A stretch of DNA of 64,000 nucleotides from positions 19,585,001 through 19,649,000 of the forward strand of contig CM049407.1 in assembly GCA_026929865.2 (NCBI GenBank), written 5' to 3'. Below the pieces are notes generated by a model. The model made no database searches, was not told the DNA's origin, and was given only the letters and a program-made list of their open reading frames with translations. A program made the translations under genes and the position numbers. Shown piece by piece: positions 1 through 30,408 of the stretch (within the stretch, counting starts at the first letter, position 1; every line of letters starts with the position of its first letter). This stretch comes from Hyperoplus lanceolatus (taxonomy: Eukaryota; Chordata; Actinopteri; Uranoscopiformes; Ammodytidae).

Positions 1-508
1 TCTCTCCCCTGGATACAAAGAATGACAGACTTTGCATTAATTTAAGTCTGTTTGTTTTGTTTTACACAGACAACAGACTACTACTACTACTAGTTTATTT
101 ACAAAACGTAGAACTACGTGATTCTAGTGTGATTCTTTGCCATTTCAAGAGAATGTAAAAGAATGTTGATGTTAACCTCGAATATAATCATGAAATGCAA
201 GTGCAAGTATTTTGGCCAGGTCCCTTGGTTTAAGAGGAATTTTGCCCTAAATCTGGTGTTTCGAAAGTGGAACAGATGCTCAGTAAAATTGATGTCAGCC
301 AAGTGAAAAACATTACACTGTTTGGCCATAAAAACACCTTTGTTCCCACAACCCTTGTTTCATTTTAATCCCATTTGCTGCAGTGCAGAGTCAAATCAAT
401 ATAAATCAAGTCAATGTCCCACTAGCCTACATGAGGGATGCCCTATTTTAATAGCTTAGGTAGTCCCTCCACAGGCAGAAACGTTCTACTATGATACTAA
501 CAACTCAC
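1..508 (-). other. First visible HINFP intron (partial)
   Basis: The segment begins with the GTGAGT donor at 508-503 and reaches the window edge without a recognisable second HINFP exon. No zinc-finger coding sequence is visible on the reverse strand. Short reading frames here have no recognisable content. Confidence 0.6.
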
Positions 509-665
509 CTTCTGCCTCCTCTTCCTCCTCCGCCATGTTCCCAGCGTTAAGGTGACCCTCTGCGTGCTTACAATAGTTCTCCATCCGAGTGAACGAGTCC
601 TGACACGAGCCCCACTCACAGTCCAGTTTGAGCGGTGTCTTATGGACTTGCTTGCTAGGAGGCAT
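509..665 (-). CDS. HINFP: HINFP first coding exon (partial gene, runs off the left edge)
   Basis: HINFP (MIZF) is a C2H2 zinc-finger factor that binds histone H4 promoters at the G1/S transition. The reverse strand has an ATG at 665-663 followed by 52 codons and one extra base, then a good donor (G|GTGAGT, intron from 508). The peptide starts MPPSKQVHKTPLKLDCEWGS and goes on to a C-x4-C-x12-H-x3-H finger (CEWGSC...H...H) and an acidic MAEEEEAE stretch. The known HINFP N-terminus has the same layout: MPP start, CEWGSC finger, poly-Glu. Later exons lie beyond base 1 and cannot be seen. The neighbours DPAGT1 and C2CD2L also flank human HINFP, which supports the call. Being a short first exon, it is easily missed by ORF searches. 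Confidence 0.85.
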
Positions 666-2628
666 CTCTCCGACTCAGCGTGGGCTCTAAATGTAGTTTG
701 TTTTAGACAGACAGTAGCTGTAAACGTCGCCCAGGCTTGACCATCACTTGACGTGTTTTAACCAGTCAGTCTCTAAACATTCACCAGCTCCAATTAAAGC
801 ATGTCCCTGCGACACTTTGACGGACAAAACAACAAAAAAAGTCAAATCCTTACTTTAATAGGAGCTTAAGTACAATAACTAGCAGTTTATTAACGCTGAC
901 ATGATGTAAATACGGGAGTTGTCTCTTGTGCCACTAACAAGTACGCGGGGCTGTGTGCAGCTAATGTTTCTCCAGAAACAACATATAAGTAAACAGTTCC
1001 GGGTGTAAATGGTTCCGCCTCAAAATCTATCTCTTACTTGTTTTTTTCTCCTCTAAATTTTTTTTGGACAATCAAGGCTTCAGGGCTTCAGAGTACTCAA
1101 AGATACTTTTACACAAATAGTGTACAATAAATCAATTTGTACTTTTTTTTTCTTTATATTTTTACACTAAATTTCAAATGCAAATATGGTACATTTTACT
1201 TCATAACATTTATTTGGCAGTTGTATTTACGGTTTTGTTTACATATTAGTAGCCCACTCTAAAAAAAATGGGGGATTTATCCATATCAGTCATTAAAATT
1301 AAATTGAAAAATATCTGATAAAGATCCCCATTGGAAGAAAAAAAGGTGACCACTATATCAACTGTATCTTTGGCATTGCTTCACTGCAATTTTTAATTTG
1401 TATCCTGACTAAAACACAAATTTCAATGCTGCAGTAGCCTAAAATTGGGCATTACTATTGTAAACCTTCACTCTTGTTGCTTAATACACATTGCTGATAA
1501 TACTCATGTACTTATAAATACAATTGTGAGAGGGATACTTTTGCTTGTTGCCAGGTATTCATACTTTGTGTTGATCCTTCTGATTAGGAAACAGAATACT
1601 TCTTAAACCACTGCAAATAATGTTGGACGCAAAATGTTTATATTTCAATTTTCTCTGCTTGTATTTCTCAATTTTTTTAGCCTTCAACCTCAACAGTAAA
1701 CAGTTCCTTACTTGTAGATACATTCCTTAACAAAATGGTCCAGTTCCACTTCACTTCACATTGACGTCTGCTGAGCCTTCGGAGGAGAAATCCATCAGTC
1801 ATTAAAATACAGCTATGTATCCAAAAAATTACCAAGGAAGGTATAAAGAATCACTTCTCATTGTTGTTGTCAGGACAGCCTTTAACCTTTGAAAACATCC
1901 CAAAAAATATAATCTCACTCTCTTCTCTTCTAATATCCCCTATATTTACTCGTCTCCACCTAATTCCCTGTGATCATCTTCAGTCTAATTAAAACCTCCG
2001 TATCTTCACAATCAGCATTCTGAGGTAAAAAAAGAAAGAAAAAAAGGCAAAAACAAACAAAAAAAGATTCCTGCAGTAATGCAAGCAAGTTTGAGTAAGC
2101 ATATTTCTTCTTCACAGCAGATTACATCAGAGGACCACCGTATGAATATTTTAATATTCTTTAGAGCGCTTCCACATCTAATAATTTGTCATCATATTGG
2201 TAACAATTAAGTAGTGGTCAGCCATTGATGTTGGCTAGCCTTCAAGAGTCATCCCTACTTCTGTACTCTCCTTAAAAAAACAAGTATAAAAATATACTTT
2301 CAGGGTGGACACACCAGTAAATAGTTTACAGTTTCCTGCTTGTACTTACTGAAACCAAGTGGATGACAAATACTACTGCTGTCAATGTCTGACCCTTTCC
2401 TCGTTTATGCTTTTATATGGAATTGTTTTACTTCATTACATCTAGCTTTAAACCTTGCACTGGGTTTGTACTGCAGGTGGGGTCCAAGGCAGAAAAGCAA
2501 CAGTGAAGTAATGAAATCTATTAAAAAAGGCAGATGATCCACGAGCCTGTAAAAATTGTTCCATAACAATCTCATATTTTTCTCAGTTAGGATTCTCTCT
2601 TCTTTCCTGTGAGTGGAGGCCGGTCTGT
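666..2628. other. HINFP promoter side and DPAGT1 3' UTR / intergenic
   Basis: This is AT-rich DNA with no recognisable coding exon. The end next to 666 should hold the HINFP 5' UTR and promoter. The end next to 2,628 is the DPAGT1 3' UTR. Where one becomes the other cannot be read. Confidence 0.5.
1209..1214 (-). terminator. Possible DPAGT1 poly(A) signal
   Basis: TTTATT on the plus strand gives AATAAA on the DPAGT1 strand, about 1.4 kb after its stop. It is the clearest canonical hexamer in this gap, apart from one close to HINFP near 887. Its use is not shown. Confidence 0.25.
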
Positions 2629-5541
<2,913 letters not shown>

Positions 5542-6383
5542 TTTGGTCCGACAGCTCTTCCTCTGACAGTTCAAATCACGGTCCTAGCTAGTCTGACGTT
5601 GCCTCCTTCGGGCGATCGATGAACGAGTTTTGGTTTCGTTCAGAGGGTACAAATATGTCATAGCGTTATTTTACAGCAATAAACACCTCGGCGATATCCG
5701 GTGTCGATGAGTAATAAGTCCACAAGTCATAGGGGTCGTCCATACCATCTTTTATTGCTGTGTTATTGATGCCATTATCTGTCTTCTTGAAGCCTGTCTA
5801 TAAACTCCACGTCTGGTCTCAGTTTGACGGTTAAGTACCGAGTGTCACGAGGAGGCGGCACTTCCGCCCAGCACCTTCAAAATAAAATATATATAAAAAA
5901 AGAAAAGAAGAAGGGGCTTATTATTGGCTGGAAACAAGTGTTTTTCTGAATGGAAATCGTTTAGTTAGTGCACATAGTTTGTTTTCTTAAAAAAAAACAT
6001 AATGTTGTGTTAGTGGTGTTTTTAAAACCACTCTTTCTAAAAATGGATGTTGCTGCTGGATGCTCAAGTGATGACACACCTGTAAACAAACCTTCAGCCT
6101 CCTGTCACTGCCAATACGGTGTTGACACGGAAGTGACATCTTCTTCTCTGGTTGACATGTCATTGGTGCAAAGAACTACTGCCATCTGTTGTCAATTCGA
6201 ACTTTCTCTCTTTCTTGTTTGAAATGTGAATAGGCTAAGATGTAAAAAAAAATATATATAAATAGGCTATACAAAAAATAAAAAATAGTTTTAATAATAA
6301 TAATTATAATAAATAATAAAAAAGAGTCTCCTTGAAATAAAGGACATGTGACTATATATAAAATGACCAATTAAAGATCAATG

Positions 6384-6760
6384 GTGGAAGGAGTTTGTAA
6401 ATGTAAAACTCCCTTACAAGTACCAGACCTGTGTTCAAAGCCTTAAGTAGCCTACAAAAAAGTGATAATCACTCAGATATAATAACATAATACCATAATA
6501 ATATAGGATTACTACGTTATAGGTTTCCTTTCTGCTGAAATAATGTGTAAATAGCATTTGTTTCTGATGTAAGCCTATAGCTTGTTAAAGTGGAGCTACT
6601 TTAGTAGTTTATAACAGTGCTCATTATATGCTTTCTTTGCAAAAGCTTAATCTGTAAAGTGGCAAGTAATAGTAGTCAGGTAAAAACTTTTGAGTAACAT
6701 TTTTGGGGTAGAAGTGTAAAGATAGCAAATAGAGGAAACAATCATGTAAAGTATGAATAT
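6384..6760. repeat. Dispersed teleost repeat of the 'TGGTGGAAG ... GTAAAAGTA' type
   Basis: It starts with TGGTGGAAGGAG and contains ACAAGTA, TTAATCTGTAAAGT, AAGTAATAGTAGTCAG and GGGTAGAAGTGTAAAG. I recognise this pattern as a very common unclassified repeat of percomorph genomes. A second, related segment lies at 49,487-49,790. The borders are approximate. Confidence 0.5.
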
Positions 6761-7292
6761 CTCAACTTACCTTAGTAACATGCCTGCTGGAGCAGATATA
6801 TGTGCAGGGCTGGAAAAACTTTGAGTCCTTTGGATGAAGGGGCCAAACAATAGGCCTAATTTAAGAAAAAAATAATATAACAGTAATATTACCAGTTAAT
6901 GAATTATTTATGGGCTGAAAGAGTCAATAGCGTTACCATTCAGTGTTGTTTTACCCCCATCCATCCAAAGATGCACAGTGGTTTTCGTTCATGCATTTTT
7001 TGTAAAACAAGCTTAGTATGGTTTACTCAAATTCAAACCTTAATATTTTCCCTTTTTAGTTAAGAGAAGTTTGGAGTATGAGTTCAATTGACACATTTAT
7101 TCTTATTATCACCCCAAGATCTTTTTGTCAGTGTTTTGGTTCATTTTTCATTTTCTAAAAAAAATTGAGAATAACAACATATTGAAATCTCAAGTAAAGA
7201 TAAAGATGAAACACCAAAGTATGGTTTACATGTTGTAGCCTACTTACCTTATCATTTGCAAGTGCATTCATCATTTCAAGTGTTAAAGAAAA

Positions 7293-7329
7293 AACAAATA
7301 TCATGTGGAAATTCAACATGATATTTGTT
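7293..7329. repeat. Perfect 14-bp stem-loop
   Basis: AACAAATATCATGT (7,293-7,306) is followed by a 9-nt loop and its exact reverse complement (7,316-7,329). It lies upstream of the likely C2CD2L first exon. Confidence 0.7.
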
Positions 7330-7399
7330 CTTGCGTTAACCTCCCCTGTGCTTTTTGGTCTTTGCGTTTGCAATTTTCTGCTTTTATTTTGTAGCCTCT

Positions 7400-7820
7400 G
7401 TCTGTCACTTCCGTTTACTCGTAGCGTCCCTCCACTCCAACAGCGCCACCCGCAGGAGCACTGCAGCACTGCAGCTGCCTGTCAAACCATCATAGAAGAG
7501 AGGTTACGGAGGGAGGAAGGAGGCTACCACCAGCGGAGATTTAAAACCACCGGAGTCTGTATCGCACTGTCAGAGAGCACAGGGCCGCTCAGTGCTTAGG
7601 AATCGATAGATGAGAGCGCAGGCACGTCGGTCGACACATCGCTCTTGAGCTTTTATATAGGCTAGGCTACTATAGAAGCTCTTGAGATGATGGGACAGAG
7701 GCATTGGCTGCTGTTGGCAGCGCTGCGTATCGCCACGGAGCCAGCCTCACGTTAACTATGCCTCGCTTTCGATTATAACCTGCAGCAGCCCGCTGCTCTG
7801 ACCGTGTGAAGAATTAAACG
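7400..7820 (+). promoter_or_regulatory. Likely C2CD2L promoter / non-coding first exon
   Basis: The sequence becomes GC-richer here and ends in a plausible donor (AAACG|GTAGGT, 7,820/7,821). A matching acceptor (CTGACAG|GCC, exon from 8,118) opens the exon that holds the start codon. This suggests a spliced 5' UTR. No transcript evidence is available and the 5' end is unknown. Confidence 0.35.
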
Positions 7821-8197
7821 GTAGGTCGGTGCAAATATACAATTGATTTTCTTGTGTTTTGTCGTGTCTTCTTTGACAAATTGCATGATTCGTTCTCAGA
7901 CTATGAAGCCTACGTGACATTTTATACACTGGCTTCTTCTTCATGTGCGAGCAAGATGCCATTACACGTGATCTAATTAAAGCAAACTAATTCAAGTAAA
8001 GATGGCCTATTGCGACCATAGTGCATCATGTGTGTATCCTCTCTATATAACTAGTAGTAAGCATGAGCATCCCCTGCATCAACATGACTGACTGACACCG
8101 ACTGCTGCCCCTGACAGGCCAGAGGGAGCTGATCGCGCTCTGACTGACAGTCCCTGATATATTTCCACCACCTGGATCAAGCTGCTGCTGATAGGCT

Positions 8198-8214
8198 ATG
8201 CGAGGCTCCAGGAG

Positions 8215-8221
<7 letters not shown>
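8198..8221 (+). promoter_or_regulatory. Seven-codon uORF overlapping the C2CD2L start
   Basis: An ATG at 8,198 opens a 7-codon frame. Its TGA (8,219-8,221) overlaps the in-frame ATG of Met3 (8,221-8,223) as TGATG. The main ATG at 8,215 lies inside the uORF in another frame. This geometry can allow reinitiation at Met3. Confidence 0.6.
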
Positions 8222-24239
<16,018 letters not shown>

Positions 24240-25741
24240 AAACCTTACAGGAGTTCAGTGTCTGACAGGCCGGACACCCCCTGGTGGGTTGTCACCTGTA
24301 CAGCTTGAAAAACGAGGACAACACTGGGAGGAAATTTCCTCTGGTGACAAACAATTTGCACCCTCAGGACAGAAGTCTCATTCCATCACATCAATGAATT
24401 TAAAATGTGATTGTGAGATGTTTCCTTCAAGGAAAACCCCGCTGCTCTGTAAGGAGAAGGTATTAGCTGCAACGCAATGTCTTGTGCCCTGTTTGAACAC
24501 AAACTACAGTGCAAGCGTTCCTACATTGGAAATGCTCTCAAACTATTTAATGATCTACATTGCCAGTATAATGCTATTGGTTGCACTTTGGACTGATTTT
24601 ATTTAGTTTTTTACAGAAGATGTCAAATTATTTGGTTGTATAAAGGTAATTTATTATGATGTAGTTCTTATGATATAAGTGCTATATATTTACCCCGCAA
24701 AAAAATCATCATAGTTGGACTGTAAAATAGAGACATGCTGTGAATTGTTCCCATACAAATGTAATTTTAAACACATAGTTTAAGACAAGTTGACAAACAC
24801 CAGTCTCAATCTAGCTGTAATGTCCATTCATCATTGCTGATACATTGGTTTTAGAATGTTATTCAATGTTGTATCGTATCGTACAAGCAAAACAGATAAT
24901 ATATTTACTGTAATTTTTATTTTATAAGAGGTACTTTCTGTGGAATTTCATAATGCATTTTTCTTTTATTTTGAAACTTCAACCAGCCAGGATCTCCAGC
25001 AGACTCTGCAGGCGGGACAATGTGCTTAAACTTTAATAATTCTCATAGTTTCCTGTTTTCCTCTTGGCTCCTGTTGACTACAGGTCAAACTATCATCTAA
25101 ACACATTATAGAGACTTTAGTTGATGCTCATGTGGACTTTTCATTATTGCAATAAGTATCATTGCTTTGCTGCAAGATTTCATATATTTTACAAAAAAAA
25201 GCCTTGCATTGGTTGCAGGCAAAATATGCTCATCATAAACTAAACATAGCAAACCATGAACTTTCATAAGTTTATTTTTAATTTTTGAAATAAGTAAGTC
25301 TCATGTTAGTGACAGTACTGCAACCGTTCTGCAGTTTAGATTGAACAAAAATGTTTTGAGTGTGGAAGTCTCAACACAGTGTTAAGAGACTCTGCTGAGG
25401 CAACAGGACTGTCAAAGTGTGTGACAAGGTGCCAGGCGGAGTGGACATACTCAGGGCAAGACATGAAACCGATACTAGCAACTGGAGTTATAAGGACAAC
25501 CTTCTGCATTCTTCAAAGCCAGACAGAATTAGTATGTAAAAATGTACAAATGTTTTTGTTTTGTCAGAGAAAATGTTCAATCTTTTAACTGCCTGAACAA
25601 ACGGGACTTCAGAACAACCAAATTAAATGATTTTGATTTAGTTTTCAGGTGGTTGGAATGTGAAAACATGAGCAGCTACACCTTTTCAAATGTGTATGAT
25701 TCTGTTGTTATATTTGAAATGTTTAATTTATTGCAAATAAA
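24240..25741 (+). other. C2CD2L 3' UTR
   Basis: The sequence runs from the stop at 24,237-24,239 to an AATAAA at 25,736-25,741. It is AT-rich and has no other recognised gene. Its extent rests on the poly(A) signal only. Confidence 0.5.
25736..25741 (+). terminator. Likely C2CD2L poly(A) signal
   Basis: AATAAA about 1.5 kb after the stop codon and before the H2AX promoter. Confidence 0.45.
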
Positions 25742-26146
25742 TTATTTTCTAAGTGTCACTTGCCTGAACCTGACTATTACTGCTATACCTTATCCTTAAT
25801 TTGTTGTACATAGTGTAAATGCTGTGTGGTGAAGAGCAACTCAGGTTAAAATAGGCCTACACTGCCATTGACGAAAAGGCAGCTAAATTACTTCTTACAC
25901 ATGTATCTGCTGTTAACTTATCTACCCATGTGTGTCTTTGAGTGTCTCTTTCCAGGGTTTATTCACACTGGCCATATATGATCAGGTTTTAAAAGCCCGA
26001 GTTCACCAATTTACTGATGTTCGCCACTTTTAAACTAGTTTCAACATTTTAAATTCAGCATTGGAGTTGCAACTTGCTTTACTTTGACTTTTACTGTACA
26101 ATTTGGAAACGCGCCTAAAAACTTGAAGCTGGAGGGAAAAATCCCG

Positions 26147-26386
26147 ATTGGCCATCGGTATCCGCCCCTTTCCATGTGACCCAATCACAACGAGTAAGGG
26201 AAACAACAACCAATCGTCTGTGTTTCCTTCTGTAGAGTCCACCGTGATTGGTCTGACGGTAAAGGGTTACACCAATAGTCACTAACTTCCTGTTCCCTTT
26301 AACCTCTTGAAACCAATCATATTTGGCTATCATCATTCCATGAGCCAATGGCGTCTTAGGGCGGGACAAAGCTGGGGTTTATATCC
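26147..26386 (+). promoter_or_regulatory. H2AX promoter with a CCAAT-box cluster
   Basis: CCAAT or ATTGG occurs at 26,147, 26,181, 26,210, 26,247, 26,272, 26,313 and 26,345: seven copies in 200 bp. A GC box (GGGCGGGAC, about 26,359) and a TATA-like TTTATATCC (26,378-26,386) follow. The ATG is about 90 bp downstream. Dense CCAAT boxes read by NF-Y are typical of cell-cycle and histone promoters. Confidence 0.75.
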
Positions 26387-26475
26387 AGGTTGTGTGGCAG
26401 TAACTTCCTCAACGCTCGAAAATCTACCGTTGCGGTATTTTGTGTAAAGACAAACAAATTCGAAAACAACTGAAC

Positions 26476-26904
26476 ATGTCTGGGAGAGGCAAAACTGGAG
26501 CAAAGGCCCGCGCTAAGGCCAAGACCCGCAGCTCCCGTGCCGGTCTGCAGTTCCCTGTCGGCCGTGTCCACCGTCTTCTCCGCAAGGGTAACTACGCTGA
26601 GAGGGTCGGCGCTGGAGCCCCCGTGTACCTGGCCGCAGTGCTGGAGTACCTCACCGCTGAGATCCTGGAGCTGGCTGGCAACGCCGCCCGTGACAACAAA
26701 AAGTCCCGTATCATCCCTCGCCACCTCCAGTTGGCCGTCCGTAACGACGAGGAGCTGAACAAACTGCTCGGCGGTGTGACCATTGCCCAGGGCGGTGTCC
26801 TGCCCAACATCCAGGCCGTCCTGCTGCCTAAGAAGACCGGCCAGTCTGCCCCTAGTACCGGCAAGGCGGGAAAGAAGGCCTCCTCTCAATCCCAAGAGTA
26901 TTAG
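26476..26904 (+). CDS. H2AX: Histone H2A.X, intronless
   Basis: The product is a 142-aa H2A variant of the nucleosome core. Its C-terminal Ser is phosphorylated by ATM/ATR/DNA-PK to give gamma-H2AX at double-strand breaks. The frame starts [20 protein letters not shown] at the first ATG; the frame is open a little further upstream but without an ATG. The histone fold is complete ([35 protein letters not shown], acidic-patch [11 protein letters not shown]). The tail ends [10 protein letters not shown], and SQEY-COOH is the diagnostic H2AX motif. Codons are strongly C/G-ending, as in other histones. Upstream lies a CCAAT-rich promoter; downstream lie both a histone stem-loop and a poly(A) signal. 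Human H2AX is also intronless and near DPAGT1. Confidence 0.98.
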   Translation: MSGRGKTGAKARAKAKTRSSRAGLQFPVGRVHRLLRKGNYAERVGAGAPVYLAAVLEYLTAEILELAGNAARDNKKSRIIPRHLQLAVRNDEELNKLLGGVTIAQGGVLPNIQAVLLPKKTGQSAPSTGKAGKKASSQSQEY

Positions 26905-26932
26905 CTTGTTGGCTAATAACTTTCAACCCAAC

Positions 26933-26948
26933 GGCCCTTTTAAGGGCC
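26933..26948 (+). terminator. Histone mRNA 3' stem-loop
   Basis: GGCCCTTTTAAGGGCC, a 6-bp stem with a TTTA-type 4-nt loop, lies 28 nt after the H2AX stop and is followed by ACCCA. It fits the replication-dependent histone 3'-end consensus bound by SLBP. Confidence 0.95.
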
Positions 26949-26962
26949 ACCCACTTCGCATT

Positions 26963-26970
26963 GAAAGAGC
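26963..26970 (+). promoter_or_regulatory. Histone downstream element
   Basis: GAAAGAGC lies 14 nt after the stem-loop. It matches the purine-rich element that pairs with U7 snRNA during histone pre-mRNA cleavage. Confidence 0.75.
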
Positions 26971-27017
26971 AACTTTAGTTTATCGCTGTCGTTCACTTTT
27001 TGTATTACTTTTAATTT

Positions 27018-27023
27018 AATAAA
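27018..27023 (+). terminator. H2AX distal poly(A) signal
   Basis: AATAAA about 70 nt after the stem-loop. It offers an alternative polyadenylated transcript, as known for mammalian H2AX. Confidence 0.8.
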
Positions 27024-27691
27024 GGCTTGTTTTGATAAAGTGGTCATCACCTTTCATTGCCCAGTTGGGCCGCTGAAGCTAGTTAGATTGCCATAGATTA
27101 GCCAATGAGGGGTGTGTGTGTGTGTGTGTCCAAACTTTCAAATGTGTGTGTGTGTCCAAACTTTCAAATGTGGCTAGTGGAACAAGGATGGCCACATGTG
27201 CTACTGATTTCAGCAGGCTTTTACAGGTCTGGGGAAACATGGCTCCTGCTGATATGCACGATAGGGTTTAGCAACAGAACCTGCCACACGACATGCAGGT
27301 TATGTAGGCTAGATAATGAAGACTATTTCTGACATGATTTTGCAGCCCTTGTACAAGCTTGGTGTTAACCTTAACTCGCTCAGTTTTCATTCAAATCAAA
27401 CCACCAAATTATCCAATACATGGTATCGGACCCATTTAGCGTAAAGTAGTCAAATATGTGATACAAATCTTTAACGAACATATGCCCTTATTCAATAAGT
27501 TTAAGTGCACCTAGCTACAGTTAATGCAGCCATATCCAACATTGCTTTAGTTTTTTAAAACGCCAAACTAAATAGGTTTAGGTGTTGACGCAACACCTAA
27601 AATAATCTAAACGAGATCTGAACATAGCCTTCATTTAGGCAGATACATTTCAGAGCTGGTGTTTTCTCTGTACAATTTTAAGTTGCTGTAC

Positions 27692-28054
27692 TTAAAGGGA
27701 CACTGTGTAACATTTAAAGTAATTTATTAGCTAAAATCAATATCCTCATTCATAAACATGTCCTCATTGGTGTAAAATCACCTCTGCCAATAATCTGAAT
27801 TATCCTCCTGAGCGGAGAATTACAAATATTAATATTACATTTTGTACATTGAGCAGGCAAGTCTTATGGGGGAATCCATGTTTTTGGAATGTCATCAGGT
27901 GCATTGTTTAAAATGTAGAATTGTTCTAGTAGTCCTTGAAGGCCACTGTAGCTTCTGTTATTATTCTAAAGGGGTGGGGTTACCCAGGGAGCGTTGCATT
28001 CTAGAACTTTGTAGAACTTTCTTGATGATGTCATATTACACACTGCACCTTTAA
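27692..28054. mobile_element. TTAA-flanked MITE, family C
   Basis: TTAA-AGGGACACTGTGTAA on the left and, reverse-complemented, TTAA-AGGTGCAGTGTGTAA on the right (TTAA at 27,692 and 28,051). The insert is about 355 bp and non-coding. A truncated relative lies at 36,030-36,129 (shared GCGTTGCA, TCTAGAACTTT and ACACACTG...CCTTTAA). Confidence 0.75.
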
Positions 28055-29808
28055 CCTATTTTTTAGGGTGAGCCGTTGGAACACAACCACAACAAGGAGA
28101 TATTAAGCAGCTGTCTTGTCAAATTGCTTTGTATAGAGTTGTTTGCGTCTATGTGGTTACCGCGTGCATGACACACTACTGGTTCGTGGTTCTTTCTGGG
28201 TGATGCTCCCAGGTGTTTCCTTGACATGTGAAAAACAACAGTAGCCTATTTACTACGCCCCGGTGCAGTGACTTGTGATCACAACACATGAATCCATTGT
28301 GAATTAACTTTGCCTTTTTAATCCTCAGTAACACATTCTACAATTTTTCATTCAATTGTGTTTCATATATGTGCTAGAAAATCAAAAATATATGTATATA
28401 TTTGTTGAGAAAAAGAAAGGGTGGTACATGATAAAAAAGTATGATTATTCTACATTAATACAATTTTTGTATAATGCATATAGAATATATGAAGGTTTCA
28501 CTTTTTGAATTACATTTCAGAAAAAAAACATAAGTATTCTTATTTATTGAGATGCACCTGTAGTTCCTGCAAAATGCCTCCTTTATTCGCTCTAGTTTTT
28601 GATGATGGTGCATTTCCCTGACATTGCCACCAGGGGTCAACTGTGTCCTTTCTGAAAATCTGGGATATGCGTGACGTGTTGATGTCCACGTGTGTTTTCC
28701 ATTTAATAATAACAATTGAAGCCACTGCAGATATTTTTTCAAAAGTTATTTAACTCATCTCATGCACCATCATCATTACTAAGAGATGATTGATAAGAGT
28801 ATGTCCTGCTGAAAATTACTTGGAGAATTCACCTGTAACAATATGGTTAAAGAATAAAAAAGAAAAAAAAAGTGAAATATCAATCTATCATCCCAGCAGT
28901 CACAATATGTATGGGCTTTATAAAAGATGTGGGCATTTTCTGTCAAACTGTGGTGTGGATTACTCAGTATACATCTCAGACGTGCTGCTTAAAGTCACCC
29001 ATAACTTCACCACAGGAGGAGAGAGCGCAGATATTTTTGGTCTGCTTTGGCTGTTTTATCGGTGGCAATAGCAGCATGACGCACTGAGTTTGAACTGAGC
29101 CCAGGACAGGCTGAACCAATTACTCTAGACTTGACAACGTGTCCAACACCCCACAGCCAGGCTAAAAAGTCCAGCCTGGGAGGAGGAAAAACTTAAATGT
29201 CCATTGGATGTGATAACTATAATTTCCTGATTGGCACTCTGCCAAAGGCTCTAAAATCTATCAGCGCTGCTCTTCTCAGCTGTTTGCAACAGAGCAAAGT
29301 CACGCAAACACAGTGAAATACCTTTTGTACCTCAGTTTACCTTTTTCTTTGGTAGCACATCTGTTTATGCATTGCAGAAAGGAATGGGGAAAAAAGTTAG
29401 TAGCCTATCTAAAGTTAGCTCAAGTATGCTGAAGGGAAATAGTTTTCAGGTTACCAGAGACCTAGAGAACAAATCTGCCTTGTGACAATCTCAGAGCAAT
29501 GCAAGGATACAGAGTAGATATGAAGTCAAAATGAATGAGTGTGAAAAAAAGGAATGATCAGTGGGAGAGAAAAAGTGCAGGAAAGAGGGCTGTACCGGGC
29601 AGAGAGATGTATGTGTATGCACTGAATGTTTCAAAGCAGTGAAGGACACTGACAGCATATTTCCATCCTTCAGAAGAGAACCAGGGAGACTCTTCTCATG
29701 CCGTGAGATGTGTTATTATTCTTTGGACTGAATCATTCCACAGACAAGAGGATGGTCCCTGCCAGCTCTGGTAATGAGAAACACAAATATTTTCTCAAAT
29801 GTGTGTGC

Positions 29809-29810
<2 letters not shown>

Positions 29811-29894
<84 letters not shown>
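29811..29894. repeat. (GT)n microsatellite
   Basis: About 84 bp of GT, in the region upstream of PHLDB1. Confidence 0.98.
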
Positions 29895-29897
<3 letters not shown>

Positions 29898-30326
29898 TGT
29901 TGCAATGAAAACAAGTGCAGAGGAGAAGATATTGGGGCTAGCTTGGCAGTTTACAATCACAGTTTTCAGCTTAGCAGGACCACCCTACTCACTCTGCACT
30001 GTGTGAGAGATAGTTTACATACTTTCATTATACATTTTGTAAAGACTTATTATTGTCTTTGAGTGGGGCCTATAAAAACCCATATCTTAATACTACAGAG
30101 CAGGTGGAAATCATCTGGTTTTTAGAGGAGAAATGCAGCTGTGAATGGGCACTTTTATGTACGTGTGTGAGATCAAGCTGCCCTTGGGGTTTACGCATCT
30201 AGTTATGTAATTTGGTTGAATTACAGGCTGATGAAGTATTTTCTCCTGACATCGTGAGGTTCACTTGTGGCGGAGTGAGTATATTTTTTACTTTAAAGTG
30301 CCTGCCCAAATTCAAATGTGTTGTAG

Positions 30327-30327
<1 letters not shown>

Positions 30328-30407
<80 letters not shown>
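30328..30407. repeat. (GT)n microsatellite
   Basis: About 80 bp of GT, only 430 bp after the previous tract and in the same orientation. Confidence 0.98.

Positions 30408-30408
<1 letters not shown>

Larger units (their letters stand above)
5542..7399. other. Gap between divergent DPAGT1 and C2CD2L
   Basis: This AT-rich spacer should hold the DPAGT1 promoter near 5,542-5,900. It also holds a dispersed fish repeat (about 6,384-6,760) and a perfect hairpin (7,293-7,329). No coding exon is recognised. Confidence 0.5.

Noticed and set aside
26356..26895. Long open frame antisense to H2AX
   Set aside because: It mirrors the GC-biased histone codons and has no recognisable protein features.
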